DNA of 64,000 nucleotides, taken from Penaeus vannamei. Lineage: Eukaryota > Arthropoda > Malacostraca > Decapoda > Penaeidae. Numbering within the stretch: the first letter of the stretch is position 1; every line of letters starts with the position of its first letter. Below, piece after piece: positions 28,750-44,950 of the stretch. The notes beneath the pieces are model-generated. The model saw nothing but the letters and a program-made list of their open reading frames with translations. It was not told the origin of the DNA and did not search any database. The stretch covers positions 3,685,182 to 3,749,181 of the forward strand of contig NC_091555.1 of the NCBI RefSeq assembly GCF_042767895.1, in the 5' to 3' direction. Both the position numbers and the translations under genes were made by a program.

Positions 28750-28767
28750 CACACACACACACACACC
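28677..28767. repeat. (CA)n microsatellite
   Basis: About 90 bp with three interruptions (AA at 28,688; CG at 28,710 and 28,742). Confidence 0.95.
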
Positions 28768-29094
28768 TATATATATACATTTCATTTTCCATTCCGAGAC
28801 ACAAAACTCTACGCATACATTTCCATCTATGCCATGTGTATGTTTATGTTTATATGTCTGTAAATGCTCTCAGATAAATCTAAAATCAATGATTGCAACG
28901 GCGCTTTTCTTTCTTTTTTTCTCTTTTTTTAGAGAGAGAGAGAGGGAAGAGAAAGGGAAGGAGAGAGAACGCTCATTCCATTACGTAGTCATCTTTTGTA
29001 ATTTTCTTACCATTTTGGTATTTTAATTTGAGAGAGAGAGAAAAAAAAGGTTAAAATAAGAGGCGTTCAAGAGAAAAATATATAATTTTCTTTA
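28768..29094 (+). repeat. Module X copy 1
   Basis: Contains CCATTCCGAGACACAAAACT, CTCTACGCATACATTTCC and AATGATTGCAACGGCGCTTT, the last matching the outer end of element S. A GA-rich part and a conserved segment lead into module M. It is almost identical to 41,607-41,940. Confidence 0.75.
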
Positions 29095-29700
29095 ATCTGA
29101 TTTGGCATTCTTCCACTGGGCACGGAATGAGCAGAAGGTCTCACAGTTCAGCGGAAAAGGTCCACGCCGAGGCTGATCTCTGGCGTGCATCGGCCTCCGA
29201 GAATCGCAAATCCTTCTGGGAAACAAAGTAAAAGGGAGAAAGTCACAGGAATATTTAAGGATTCCAGCTTCTTTCTTACATCTTCGCACTCGACGTCGAT
29301 TTCGCCCTGAGTTCACCTCCCTGAGCGAAGAAAGAAACCAAAACGAACTCTGAGGAAATAGCCAGGAATCCTTGCAAATTATCGGCCACTCATTCCGTTG
29401 CAATGATGAAGGCAGGAAGGCAAAACTGCAGCAGAATCTCCTAATTCTTGTGGCTGTATCGCCAGCCTTTTCACGTGACAGAAGGAGCCGCGATGTGTTC
29501 GAGAGACGCGACATCGAGACAGCGTGTGTTGCGGAGAGAAATGTAGACACGAGGAATGCGATAATTGGGGAGGAAGAGGAATAGGAGGACAAAAGAGAGA
29601 AAAATAAATATTGCAATGGATTCAGTTTTCTTATATAATTCCTTTAGATCTGTTCTCGTCGGAAATATTGATGAGTAAGAGAAGTGTTCTGACTGTTCCA
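29095..29700 (-). repeat. Module M copy 3 (full length)
   Basis: The only copy with both the 3' part (29,095-29,320) and the 5' part (29,590-29,700). The TATA motif is altered to TAAGAAAG. Confidence 0.75.
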
Positions 29701-30046
29701 TTTTTTTCTCTCTCTCTCTCTCTCTCTCTCGTTAGCACCCTCTCCCCTCACTCTCTCTCTCTTTCTCTTTCAATGTTACACATCACGCACCTGCATATAC
29801 TCACGAGGAAGTTCCATAAATACCCCTCCCAACCCCTTCCCAGTGCCCCTCGGCCACGGTGGACGAGAGGGTTAAGGCGCCAAGGGCGAACGCGCGACCG
29901 CGGTCACGGATACGCGGTCGCGGGTTCGAATCCCCAAAAGGGAGCAACAAAATAAACTGCTCCCTCTGATTGCAACATTGCCCGGGGCTGAAAGACATGA
30001 AAAGCCCCGGGTTCTAAACAAAAGAGCGCCGTTGCAATCAGTTTTA
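29701..30046 (+). repeat. (CT)n flank and element S copy 8
   Basis: CT-rich lead with GTTAGCACCCTCTCCCCTCA, then a full S: A-box-like TGGACGAGAGG, B box GGTTCGAATCC, and all three inverted repeats. It is in the opposite orientation to S copies 1-4, 6 and 7. Confidence 0.8.
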
Positions 30047-30635
30047 AATGTATATTTTCGTTATTGAGTAATATTAGTCTTTAATTATAATAGTAATAAT
30101 AATAAAAACAATAATTATAATGATAATGATAAATAATATTCATTGTGATAAAAATGAATAAGTCGTAATAATGATAGTATTAGCAATATTAGCGAAAATA
30201 ATAATGATAATGATAACTGTAATGATAATGAATGTAAATATACTGATCATCATAATGATCAGTATATTTATATAATAATAATGATAATGATAAGAATGAT
30301 AGTAATGACAGAAACAACAACAATGATAATGATAATAAAAATGATAAGTGGCGTTAATAAAAATAAAAATAATGATAATAACAACATTTATAATGATAAC
30401 AACAATGATGATGTTAACAATGACAAAAAGAAATTATAATGTTAATGATAAAAAAATAGTAATAATGATAAGCATGATAAAATCGACAATGATAACATAA
30501 TTACTATGACAATAATAACAACAACAGTAGTGATAATGATAATAATGATAATGATAAAAATAGCAACAACAATAATGGTGATGATGATTATAATAATTAT
30601 AATAATAAAAACAACAGACATAACACATAATCAAA
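30047..30635 (-). repeat. GAT/AAT-rich domain (inverted ATC domain)
   Basis: Reverse complement of the 3446-4029 type, and nearly identical to 42,556-43,125. It holds a private 16-bp-armed palindrome at 30,235-30,270. No gene. Confidence 0.8.
30235..30270. repeat. Perfect inverted repeat, 16-bp arms, 4-bp spacer
   Basis: The arm TAAATATACTGATCAT is followed by CATA and its exact reverse complement. Sister copies such as 42,735-42,770 have ordinary GATAATAACG sequence in place of the second arm. Confidence 0.85.
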
Positions 30636-33654
<3,019 letters not shown>

Positions 33655-33902
33655 GAAAAATGTTCCTGAAATACCCCTCCCAACCCCATCCCAGTGCCCC
33701 TCGGCCACGGTGGACGAGAGGGTTAAGGCGCCAAGGGCGAACGCGCGACCGCGGTCACGGATACGCGGTCGCGGGTTCGAACCCCCAAAAGGGAGCAAAA
33801 AAATAAAATAAAATGCTCCCTCTGATTGCAACATTGCCCGGGGCTGAAAGACATGAAAAGCCCCGGGTTCTAAACAAAAGAGCGCCGTTGCAATCAGTTT
33901 TG
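33655..33902 (+). repeat. Element S copy 9
   Basis: Well-preserved copy. A-box-like TGGACGAGAGG at 33,711; B box near 33,774. Inverted repeats: GGGAGC 33,791-33,796 with GCTCCC 33,815-33,820; CCCGGGGCT 33,837-33,845 with AGCCCCGGG 33,859-33,867; outer CTGATTGCAAC 33,822-33,832 with GTTGCAATCAG 33,887-33,897. Confidence 0.8.
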
Positions 33903-34215
33903 TTTTCGATTGTCTTATACGTCCCCCGAGTGTACATTTGTTTCTATTGTGTATCAGCGATGAAGCAAAGATTACAATATTCATAAACTTATCCATAATT
34001 CTGTATAAGACGAGTCCAAAGTGATAATAGTTAAATCCTACATGACAGTTTCTCGATGACTGGCGACAAGAGTGCGGGAAAAAATGTGATCATTGGCGTC
34101 AAATTAATATTTGTAGACCTACAAGGGGAAAGAAAAACTAACTTTAACAAATTCATTGATTATTTCTGGTCTCTTGTTACCACGTGCAGGAGTAGGCCTA
34201 CACACACACACACAC

Positions 34216-34281
<66 letters not shown>

Positions 34282-34797
34282 TACATACATATACACATAT
34301 ATACACATATATACATATATTCATCAGTTGCAGTTATTGCATTTTATCTTATTTTATTTCTCAACCTATCTATATCTACTTATTTGTCAAAACCGATTCA
34401 TTTACCCGTAATTTGTTCTCATTCTCTCCCTTTTCATCTTGCTTCATCTTCAACATTTTTTACATTTTCACAAGCGTACAAAGATCACATTTTTAACCGA
34501 ATCCCCCCCCCCCCTTCCCCCTCCCCCTAAGAGAGTACACCTGAGAACAGGTAAACACAAAGAAAAAATGCTGAGTCATGCAAGCGACATTTAATAGTAG
34601 ACCAACACCGAATCGGGAATGTACAGTACATGATACACTTTATCACTGTTCATCTCTGGGTTGCACGTTAAGCAGCATGAACACGTGCTTTGAACGAATT
34701 ATTATGTTTCGCCGAAATCTCATTTTGTGTCGGTTAAGTTTCGTAACAGAACCTGTAGACAAAGTACGCTTAATTGTTTTTTGTTTTTTTGTTTTTT
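33903..34797. other. About 880-bp unique insertion between S copy 9 and module T
   Basis: In the paralogous site (55,072-55,110), element S passes straight into ACGAATCCTCCGTATGGGTA. Here about 880 bp of otherwise unseen DNA intervenes, with (TA)n at 34,217-34,278 and C12 at 34,503-34,514. No coding pattern and no clear terminal repeats. The left border (CGATTGTCTTATACG) resembles the border of module W at about 24,215-24,230 in reverse. Confidence 0.6.
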
Positions 34798-35334
34798 TTT
34801 ATACGAATCCTCCGTATGGGTAACAGTTTCTGTTTTCATGAGAATCTATTGTTTTTCTAACATATGGAAAATAATATGTGTCTATTTATCTATCTTTCTA
34901 TTTATATGTGATTTGCTTTCATATTTCTGTTTTTCGCTGTTATAAATCTACAACTATCTCTAAATATTCAAGATCTCCCCTTTTTTAATTCATATTTTCT
35001 GTTTTCAGTTATCTATATATTTCGCTCTTTTGTATATTTATATTATCACTAAATATCTTTAATTCTTCATTTTTTATTCTGTTATTCAATTCTTTGTTTT
35101 CGTAGTATTTTATGCAATCTATACTTTTTTCTGTTTATGCAATCTACGCTTTCTTACGAATGAGAGAAAAATATGTGTAACTATTTTCTATTTATGCAAT
35201 CAAACCTTTCTTATTTTCTTAAATTAAAGCAACCTATGCTTCCCTGGTATCTTATATTTATGCAATCTATGTGTTGTGTGTGTGTGTGTGTGTGTGTGTT
35301 TGTGAGTGGCTTTGTAGAGAATATATGTGAATCT
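34798..35334 (-). repeat. Module T copy 3 (reverse orientation)
   Basis: Conserved AT-rich stretch, then TTTATGCAATCTA-type minisatellite units, ending in (GT)n at 35,273-35,299. Confidence 0.7.
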
Positions 35335-35516
35335 ATCAATCGGACTTTGGCGCGTTGTTCCCTAAGGCAAGGAACTTTACCTTGATTGCCCTTCGTAAAA
35401 GCCACCTGGAGGCAAGCCAGCCTTTGTGGGTGCCGGTCCCAATCCCGGATGAATAGAGAGGGTTAGTGTCAGGAAGGGCATCCGCCTGTAAAAAAAAAAA
35501 AAAAAAGAAACAAAAG

Positions 35517-35601
<85 letters not shown>

Positions 35602-35665
35602 CATGCCAAAACCAACATGGAATAGACCGTAATGGGCATCAGTAAAAGCGATCCCAAATAGAAGC
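35335..35665 (+). repeat. Element R copy 4 with (GA)n insertion
   Basis: The plus strand carries GGAACTTTACCTTGATTGCC, GGTCCCAATCCCGGATGAAT and GTCAGGAAGGGCATCCG (35,468-35,484). Poly-A and (GA)n (35,519-35,598) follow, then AACATGCCAAAACCAACATG, resembling the further 3' part of the same widespread element. Confidence 0.65.
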
Positions 35666-35739
35666 GGAAGAAAGCTGAGATCTATCTACTTATTTACCTA
35701 CACACACACACACAGGAAAACACACACACATAATCAAAT

Positions 35740-37045
<1,306 letters not shown>

Positions 37046-37465
37046 ATGAGTTCATCTACCTGAGCGAAGAAAGAAACCAAAACGAACTCTGAGGAAATAG
37101 CCAGGAATCCTTGCAAATTATCGGCCACTCATTCCGTTGCAATGATGAAGGCAGGAAGGCAAAACTGCAGCAGAATCTCCTAATTCTTGTGGCTGTATCG
37201 CCAGCCTTTTCACGTGACAGAAGGAGCCGCGATGTGTTCGAGAGACGCGACATCGAGACAGCGTGTGTTGCGGAGAGAAATGTAGACACGAGGAATGTGA
37301 TAATTGGGGAGGAAGAGGAATAGGAGGACAAAAGAGAGAAAAATGAATATTGCAATGGATTCAGTTTTCTTATATAATTCCTTTACATCTGTTCTCGTCG
37401 GAAATATTGATGTTAAATATTTCAAATACGCATAGAGTGAGAAGTGTTCTGACTGTTCCATTATT
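37046..37465 (-). repeat. Module M copy 4 (3'-truncated)
   Basis: Joins A9 with the same junction as 12,785. The 5' part is intact to the ACTGTTCC flank. Confidence 0.75.
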
Positions 37466-37790
37466 ATTTTTTTCTCTCTCTCTCTCGTTAGCACCCTCTC
37501 TCTCTTTCTCTTTCAATGTTGCACATCACGCACCTGCATAGACTCACGAGGAAGTTACATAAATACCCCTCCCGACCCCTTCCCAGTGCCCCTCGGCCAC
37601 GGTGGACGTGAGGGTTAAGGCGCCAAGGGCGAACGCGCGACCGCGGTCACGGATACGCGGTCGCGGGTTCGAATCCCCAAAAGGGAGCAAAAAAAATGAA
37701 ATGCTCCCTCTGATTGCAACATTGCCCGGGGCTGAAAGCCATGAAAAGCCCCGGGTTCTAAACAAAAGAGCGCCGTTGCAATCAGTTTTT
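37466..37790 (+). repeat. (CT)n flank and element S copy 10
   Basis: Complete S copy with a short (CT)n lead. One arm-neighbour change (GAAAGCCATGAAAAG) in the loop of the CCCGGGGCT hairpin. Confidence 0.8.
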
Positions 37791-38235
37791 AATATATATT
37801 TTCGTTGAGTAATAGTGAAAGATAACGCAATTACCAAACAGCTGATGAAGAATGAGTTTATTCCCGGACATTTTTAAAAGCTAAATGAAATACAAACAGC
37901 AATAATAATAATGATAATAACTGTAATGATAATAAATGTATACTGATCATCATAATGATAACAACGATAATGATAATGATAAGAATGATAGTAATGACAG
38001 AAAAAACAACAATGATAATGATAATAAAGATAATGTGGCGTTAATAAGAATAAAAATAACAATGATAATAACAACAATTATAATGATAACAATTATAAGA
38101 ATAATACTAATAATGTTAACAATGATAAATGATGTTAATAAAAAAATAGTAATAATGATAAGCATAATATTGACAATGATAACACATAATTACAATGACA
38201 ATAATAACAACAATGGTAGTGATAATGATAATAAT
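37791..38235 (-). repeat. Short unique segment and GAT/AAT-rich domain
   Basis: 37,810-37,900 is unlike other copies (AGCTGATGAAGAATGAGTTT and a CCCGGACATTTTTAAAAGC segment). 37,908-38,240 is almost identical to 47,940-48,270. No gene. Confidence 0.7.
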
Positions 38236-38270
38236 GATCCGTAGACCCGGGTTTGATTCCCGGTGGAAAC
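38236..38270 (+). pseudogene. tRNA-like 3' fragment (Gln family)
   Basis: It starts inside the anticodon stem (TCCGTAGACC) directly after GAT repeats. The B box has one change (GGTTTGATTCC). Poly-T of over 20 nt follows at about 38,281. Confidence 0.6.
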
Positions 38271-38663
38271 CAAGGGTAGCATTTTTTTTTTTTTTTTTTT
38301 TTTTTTGCGTTCTTTTCCTTCACTTATAGACAAAGTAACAGTAATAATAATTATATGATAATGATAATAGCAGTAACAATATTAATGATGATGAAAATAG
38401 AAATAATGGTAACAGTAGAGATAATTATTATAAAAACAGTAGTAATAATGATAATATTTATAACAACAAAGATAAGAGTAATAATGATTATTATGATAAC
38501 AGTAACAACAACAACAATAAAATAATAGTAATAATGACAATGAAAATATGATAACAATAACAATAAAACTGATATTAATAATGATAATTAAAATGAATAA
38601 TGTTCATATAGATAAAAATGGATAATGATGATAGTAATGATAATGATGATAATGATAATAATG

Positions 38664-38720
<57 letters not shown>

Positions 38721-38879
38721 TATCCGACTGTAAAAAAAAGAAAAAATGGAATAATTCGTAATAGGCATGAATAACGGCGATCCCAAATAGAAATGGAAGA
38801 AAGCTGAGATCTATCTACTTATTTACCTACACATACACAGGAAAACACAATCGAATACACACACCCGTGCTCACGTATG
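38271..38879 (-). repeat. Post-tRNA tail, GAT/AAT domain and V module (reverse)
   Basis: Poly-T, GTTCTTTTCCTTCACTTATA tail, A-rich low-complexity DNA with (AAT)n at 38,668-38,720, then the inverted R-head (GGCGATCCCAAATAGAAATG). No gene. Confidence 0.75.
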
Positions 38880-38882
38880 TGT

Positions 38883-38950
<68 letters not shown>

Positions 38951-39211
38951 CAGTAATATCAATAACAATATCAATAATAAAGATGGTGATAATCACAACT
39001 AGGAGCTCAGAGAGGGCCTCCGCCAAGGCAACGGTCACTGATGCGATAAGAATATTTACACTTGAAGAATTACATTAAAATCCTCTCTTTCTCAAGATTG
39101 CTGACGTCCGTAAGTATAGCTTTGTTGGATGTAATAAAGGTAATAATAAGAATAGTTACCTGAGATGCAATAATAATAATAACATTAACAATAATAAAAG
39201 TAATAATAATA

Positions 39212-39238
39212 ATAACAATGATAATGATAATGATAATG

Positions 39239-39270
<32 letters not shown>

Positions 39271-39425
39271 GATAATGATAATGATAATGATAATGAAAAT
39301 GATAATGATAATGATAATGATAATGATAATGATAATGATAATGATAATGATAATGATAATGATAATGATAATGATAATGATAATGATAATGATAATGATA
39401 ATGATAATGATAATGATAATGATAA
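39212..39425. repeat. (GATAAT)n hexanucleotide tract, about 214 bp
   Basis: Nearly perfect hexamer array with two variants (AATAATGAT near 39,240; AATGAAAATGAT near 39,296). It sits exactly where most unit A copies have (AAT)n. Confidence 0.95.
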
Positions 39426-39711
39426 TATTAACAATAACAATAAAAATAACAATAACAATAACAATAACAATGATAATGTATAAATGATAATGTTTATTAT
39501 GAAAGGAATGACAATAATAACTAGGAAGATAATGACAATAATAACTATGAAGATAATGACAATGCAAAAACGAGTAAAGAAAGATCATTCTTATTTCTCT
39601 AATCTATAGAATACAAGAACAACTTTTCAGTTAGGAAATGTATCTTCAACATGTCCGCGAATCAGTGTTTGAAATTATTAAAATGATATATAAAATCTAT
39701 ATAAAAAAAAA

Positions 39712-39783
39712 TCCTCTTTAGTGTAGCGGTTAGCACGGCGGTCTCTAAAATCGTGGACCCGGGTTCGATTCCCAGCAGAGAAT
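39712..39783 (+). tRNA. tRNA-like element, anticodon CTA
   Basis: Nearly identical to 36,610-36,681; one acceptor base differs (TCCTCTT). Perfect A and B boxes, T7 run downstream. Confidence 0.6.
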
Positions 39784-40145
39784 ACGATATTTTTTTCTTT
39801 GTTTCTTTTTGTGTGCTTTTCCTTTAAATACAGACAAAGATCGAATAAGTAATGCAAATTCCAGACAAGGATTAAAAAGATGAAATGAAAACGAAACACA
39901 AGATGATAAGGAATAACGGTCGCTGACGATGACTTGCAAATTGTTTACTAGCGCGTGATGGTCAAGGAATTTATAATCTAAATTCATAATCTTAATACCT
40001 AAGCTAGATTTATCATCTAAATTAATTATCTAAATGTCTAATCTAAATTCATCATCTAAATTCATCATTTAAATTAATTATCTAAATTTATCATCTAAAT
40101 TTATCATCTAAATTCCTAATCCAAATTCGTCCAACGGATTCATCT

Positions 40146-40565
40146 ACATGAGTTCATCTACCTGAGCGAAGAAAGAAACCGAAACGAACTCTGAGGAAAT
40201 AGCCAGGAATCCTTGCAAATTATCGGCCACTCGTTCCGTTGCAGTGATGAAGGCAGGAAGGCAAAACTGCAGCAGAATCTCCTAATTCTTGTGGCTGTAT
40301 CGCCAGCCTTTTCACGTGACAGAAGGAGCCGCGATGTGTTCGAGAGACGCGACATCGAGACAGCGTGTGTTGCGGAGAGAAATGTGGACACGAGGAATGC
40401 GATAATTAGGGAAGAAGAGGAAAAGGAGGACAAAAGAGAGAAAAATAAATAATGCAATGAATTCACTTTTCTTCTATAATTCCTTTACATCTATTCTCGT
40501 CGGAAATATTGAAGTTAATTATTTCAAATACGCATAGAGTAAGAGAAGTGTTCTGACTGTTCCAG
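40146..40565 (-). repeat. Module M copy 5 (3'-truncated)
   Basis: Same junction with unit A as copies 2, 4 and 9. Minor substitutions. Confidence 0.75.
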
Positions 40566-40955
40566 TTTTTTTCTCTGTCTCTCGTTAGCACCCTCTCCCC
40601 TCTCTCTCTCTCTCGTTAGCACCCTCTCCCCTCTCCGTCTCTCTCTCTCTCTCGTTAGCAACCTCTCCCCTCACTCGCTCTCTCTTTCTCTTCCACACCT
40701 GCATATCCTCACGAGGAAGTTCCATAAATACCCCTCCCAACCCCTTCCCAGTGCCCCTCGGCCACGGTGGACGAGAGGGTTAAGGCGCCAAGGGCGAACG
40801 CGCGACCGCGGTCACGGATACGCGGTCGCGGGTTCGAACCCCCAAAAGGGAGCAAAAAAATTAAAATGCTCCCTCTGATTGCAACATTGCCCGGGGCTGA
40901 AAGACATGAAAAGTCCCGGGTTCTAAACAAAAGAGCGCCGTTGCAATCAGTTTTG
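40566..40955 (+). repeat. CT-rich minisatellite and element S copy 11
   Basis: CTCGTTAGCACCCTCTCCCC units repeated three times (40,578-40,680), then a complete S copy with one arm change in the CCCGGGGCT hairpin (AGTCCCGGG). Confidence 0.8.
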
Positions 40956-41564
40956 AATATATATTTTCGTTATTGAGTAATATTAGTCTTTAATTATAAT
41001 AGTAATAATAATAAAAACAATAGTAATTATAATGATAATCATAAATAATATTCATTGTGATAAAAATGAATAAGTCGTAATAATGATAGTATTAGCAATA
41101 TTAGCAATAATAATAATAATGATAACTGTAATAATAATAAATCTGAAGATACTGATCATCATAATGATATTAACGATAATGATAGTGATAAGAATGATAG
41201 TAATGACAGAAACAACAACAATGATAATGGTAATAAAAATAATGTGGCGTTAATAAAAATAAAAATAATGATAATAACAACATTTATAATGATAACAACA
41301 ATGATGATGTTAACAATGATAAAAAGAAATGATAATGTTAATGATAAAAAAATAGTAATAATGATAAGCATGATAATATCGACAATGATAACATAATTAC
41401 AATGACAATAATAACAACAACAGTAGTGATGATGATAATGATAAAAATAGCAACAACAATAATAGAGATGATGATTATAATAATTATAATAATAAAAACA
41501 ACAGAATGATAATAATGATATTGAATCAAATGAACAATTAATTGATAATGATAATAAAAGTGAC

Positions 41565-41606
<42 letters not shown>
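40956..41606 (-). repeat. GAT/AAT-rich domain ending in (CA)n
   Basis: Inverted ATC domain similar to 30,047-30,600. At 41,540-41,560 it matches the GACAACAGATGATAATATTC region of other copies, then breaks into (CA)n (41,562-41,606) and module X. Confidence 0.8.
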
Positions 41607-41611
<5 letters not shown>

Positions 41612-41940
41612 ACCTATATATATACATTTCCTTTTTCCATTCCGAGACAAAACTCTACGCATACATTTCCATCTATGCCATGTGTATGTGTATGTTTATA
41701 TGTCTGTAAATGCTCTCAGATAAATCTAAAATCAATGATTGCAACGGCGCTTTTCTTTCTTTTTTTCTCTTTTTTTTTTAGAGAGAGAGAGAGGGAAGAG
41801 AAAGGGAAGGAGAGAGAACGCTCATTCCATTACGTAGTCATCTTTTGTAATTTTCTTACCATTTTGGGATTTTAATTTGAGAGAGAGAAAAAAGGTTAAA
41901 ATAAGAGGCGTTCAAGAGAAAAATATATAATTTTCTTTAA
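41607..41940 (+). repeat. Module X copy 2
   Basis: Nearly identical to 28,768-29,094, including the (CA)n lead and GA-rich part. A direct duplicate about 12.8 kb away. Confidence 0.8.
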
Positions 41941-42195
41941 TCTGATTTGGCATTCCTCCACTGTGCACGGAATGAGCAGAAGGTCTCACAGTTCAGCGGA
42001 AAAGGTCCACGCCGAGGCTGATCTCTGGCGCGCATCGGCCTCCGAGAATCGCAAATCCTTCTGGGAAACAAAGTAAATATTGCAATGGATTCAGTTTTCT
42101 TCTATAATTCCTTTACATCTGTTCTCGTCGGTAATATTGATGTTAATTATTTCAAATACGCATAGAGTAAGAGAAGTGTTCTGACTGTTCCAATT
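41941..42195 (-). repeat. Module M copy 6 (core deleted)
   Basis: The 3' part (to GGGAAACAAAGTAAA) is joined directly to the 5' part (TATTGCAATGGATTCAG). The conserved CTGCAG-containing core is missing. Confidence 0.75.
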
Positions 42196-42555
42196 TTTTT
42201 TTTTCTCTCTCTCTCTCTCCCTCTCTCTTTCTCGTTAGTACCCTCTCCCCTCACTCTCTCTCTCTTTCCCTTTCAATGTTACACATCACGCACCTGCATA
42301 TACTCACGAGGAAGTTCCATAAATACCCCTCCCAACCCCTTCCCAGTGCCCCTCGGCCACGGTGGACGAGAGGGTTAAGGCGCCAAGGGCGATCGCGCGA
42401 CCGCGGTCACGGATACGCGGTCGCGGGTTCGAATCCCCAAAAGGGAGCAAAAAAAAAATAAAATGCTCCCTCTGATTGCAACATTGCCCGGGGCTGAAAG
42501 ACATGAAAAGCCCCGGGTTCTAAACAAAAGAGCGCCGTTGCAATCAGTTTTAAAT
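42196..42555 (+). repeat. (CT)n flank and element S copy 12
   Basis: Complete S copy. All three inverted repeats are intact. Confidence 0.8.
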
Positions 42556-43125
42556 GAATATTTTCGTTATTGAGTAAATTAGTCTTTAATTATAATAGTA
42601 ATAATAATAAAAACAATAGTAATTATAATGATAATCATAAATAATATTCATTGTGATAAAAATGAATAAGTAATAATGATAGTATTAGCATTATTAGCAA
42701 AAATAATAATGATAATGATAACTGTAATGATAATGAATGTAAAGATACTGATCATCATAATGATAATAACGATAATGATAATGATAAGAATGATAGTAAT
42801 GACAGAAACAACAACAATGATAATGATAATAAAAATAATAAGTGGCGTTAATAAAAATAAAAATAATGATAATAACAACATTTATAATGATAACAACAAT
42901 GATGATGTTAACAATGACAAAAAGAAATTATAATGTTAATGATAAAAAAATAGTAATAATGATAAGCATGATAAAATCGACAATGATAACATAATTACTA
43001 TGACAATAATAACAACAACAGTAGTGATAATGATAATAATGATAATGATAAAAATAGCAACAACAATAATGGTGATGATGATTATAATAATTATAATAAT
43101 AAAAACAACAGACATAACACATAAT
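42556..43125 (-). repeat. GAT/AAT-rich domain
   Basis: Nearly identical to 30,047-30,635, without the private palindrome of that copy. No gene. Confidence 0.8.
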
Positions 43126-44590
<1,465 letters not shown>

Positions 44591-44950
44591 AAATACATGC
44601 GAGACAGAGATGATTATGATATCAACAATATTAATAATGATGACAATGAACATGAAGGTAAGAAATAAAACAACAACGATAGCAATAATAAAAATGATGG
44701 TTTTGAAGATAATAAAACAATAGAAATAACAATAACAGTAATGCTAGAAATAATAATAATAATATTCAAAATAACAAAGAAAAAATTGATAATTATAAAA
44801 ATATAAAGTAATAGTAATATGATGATGATGATCATGGTGACGGTGATTTTAAAGATAATCTCAACGACAATTTTCTTAATGATCATACAAATGAAAATAA
44901 TCATACAGATAACAAGAATGATAATAATAACAATGATGACAATAAACGAG
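44591..44950 (-). repeat. GAT/AAT-rich linker
   Basis: Inverted counterpart of 1770-1990 and 4845-5205, between the head of A11 and M copy 7. No gene. Confidence 0.75.

Larger units (their letters stand above)
38880..40145 (-). repeat. Unit A copy 10 (head-truncated, reverse)
   Basis: (TA)n at 38,888-38,949, conserved segment, a long (GATAAT)n tract, a tRNA-like element, and minisatellite. Same head truncation as A5, A9 and A15. Confidence 0.85.

Noticed and set aside
28546..28863. Small gene in the central unique spacer
   Set aside because: The frame soon runs into (CA)n. No splice-site pattern, codon bias or homologous copy is visible.
29372..29584. 70-codon frame in module M, open in several copies (MQIIGHSFRC...)
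   Set aside because: The copies are nearly identical at the DNA level, and overlapping frames on the opposite strand are equally open. No known domain is recognised. Conservation follows from copying.
34578..34823. 81-codon frame in the unique insertion (MQATFNSRPT...)
   Set aside because: Short and isolated, with a low-complexity end that runs into module T, and no recognisable domain.
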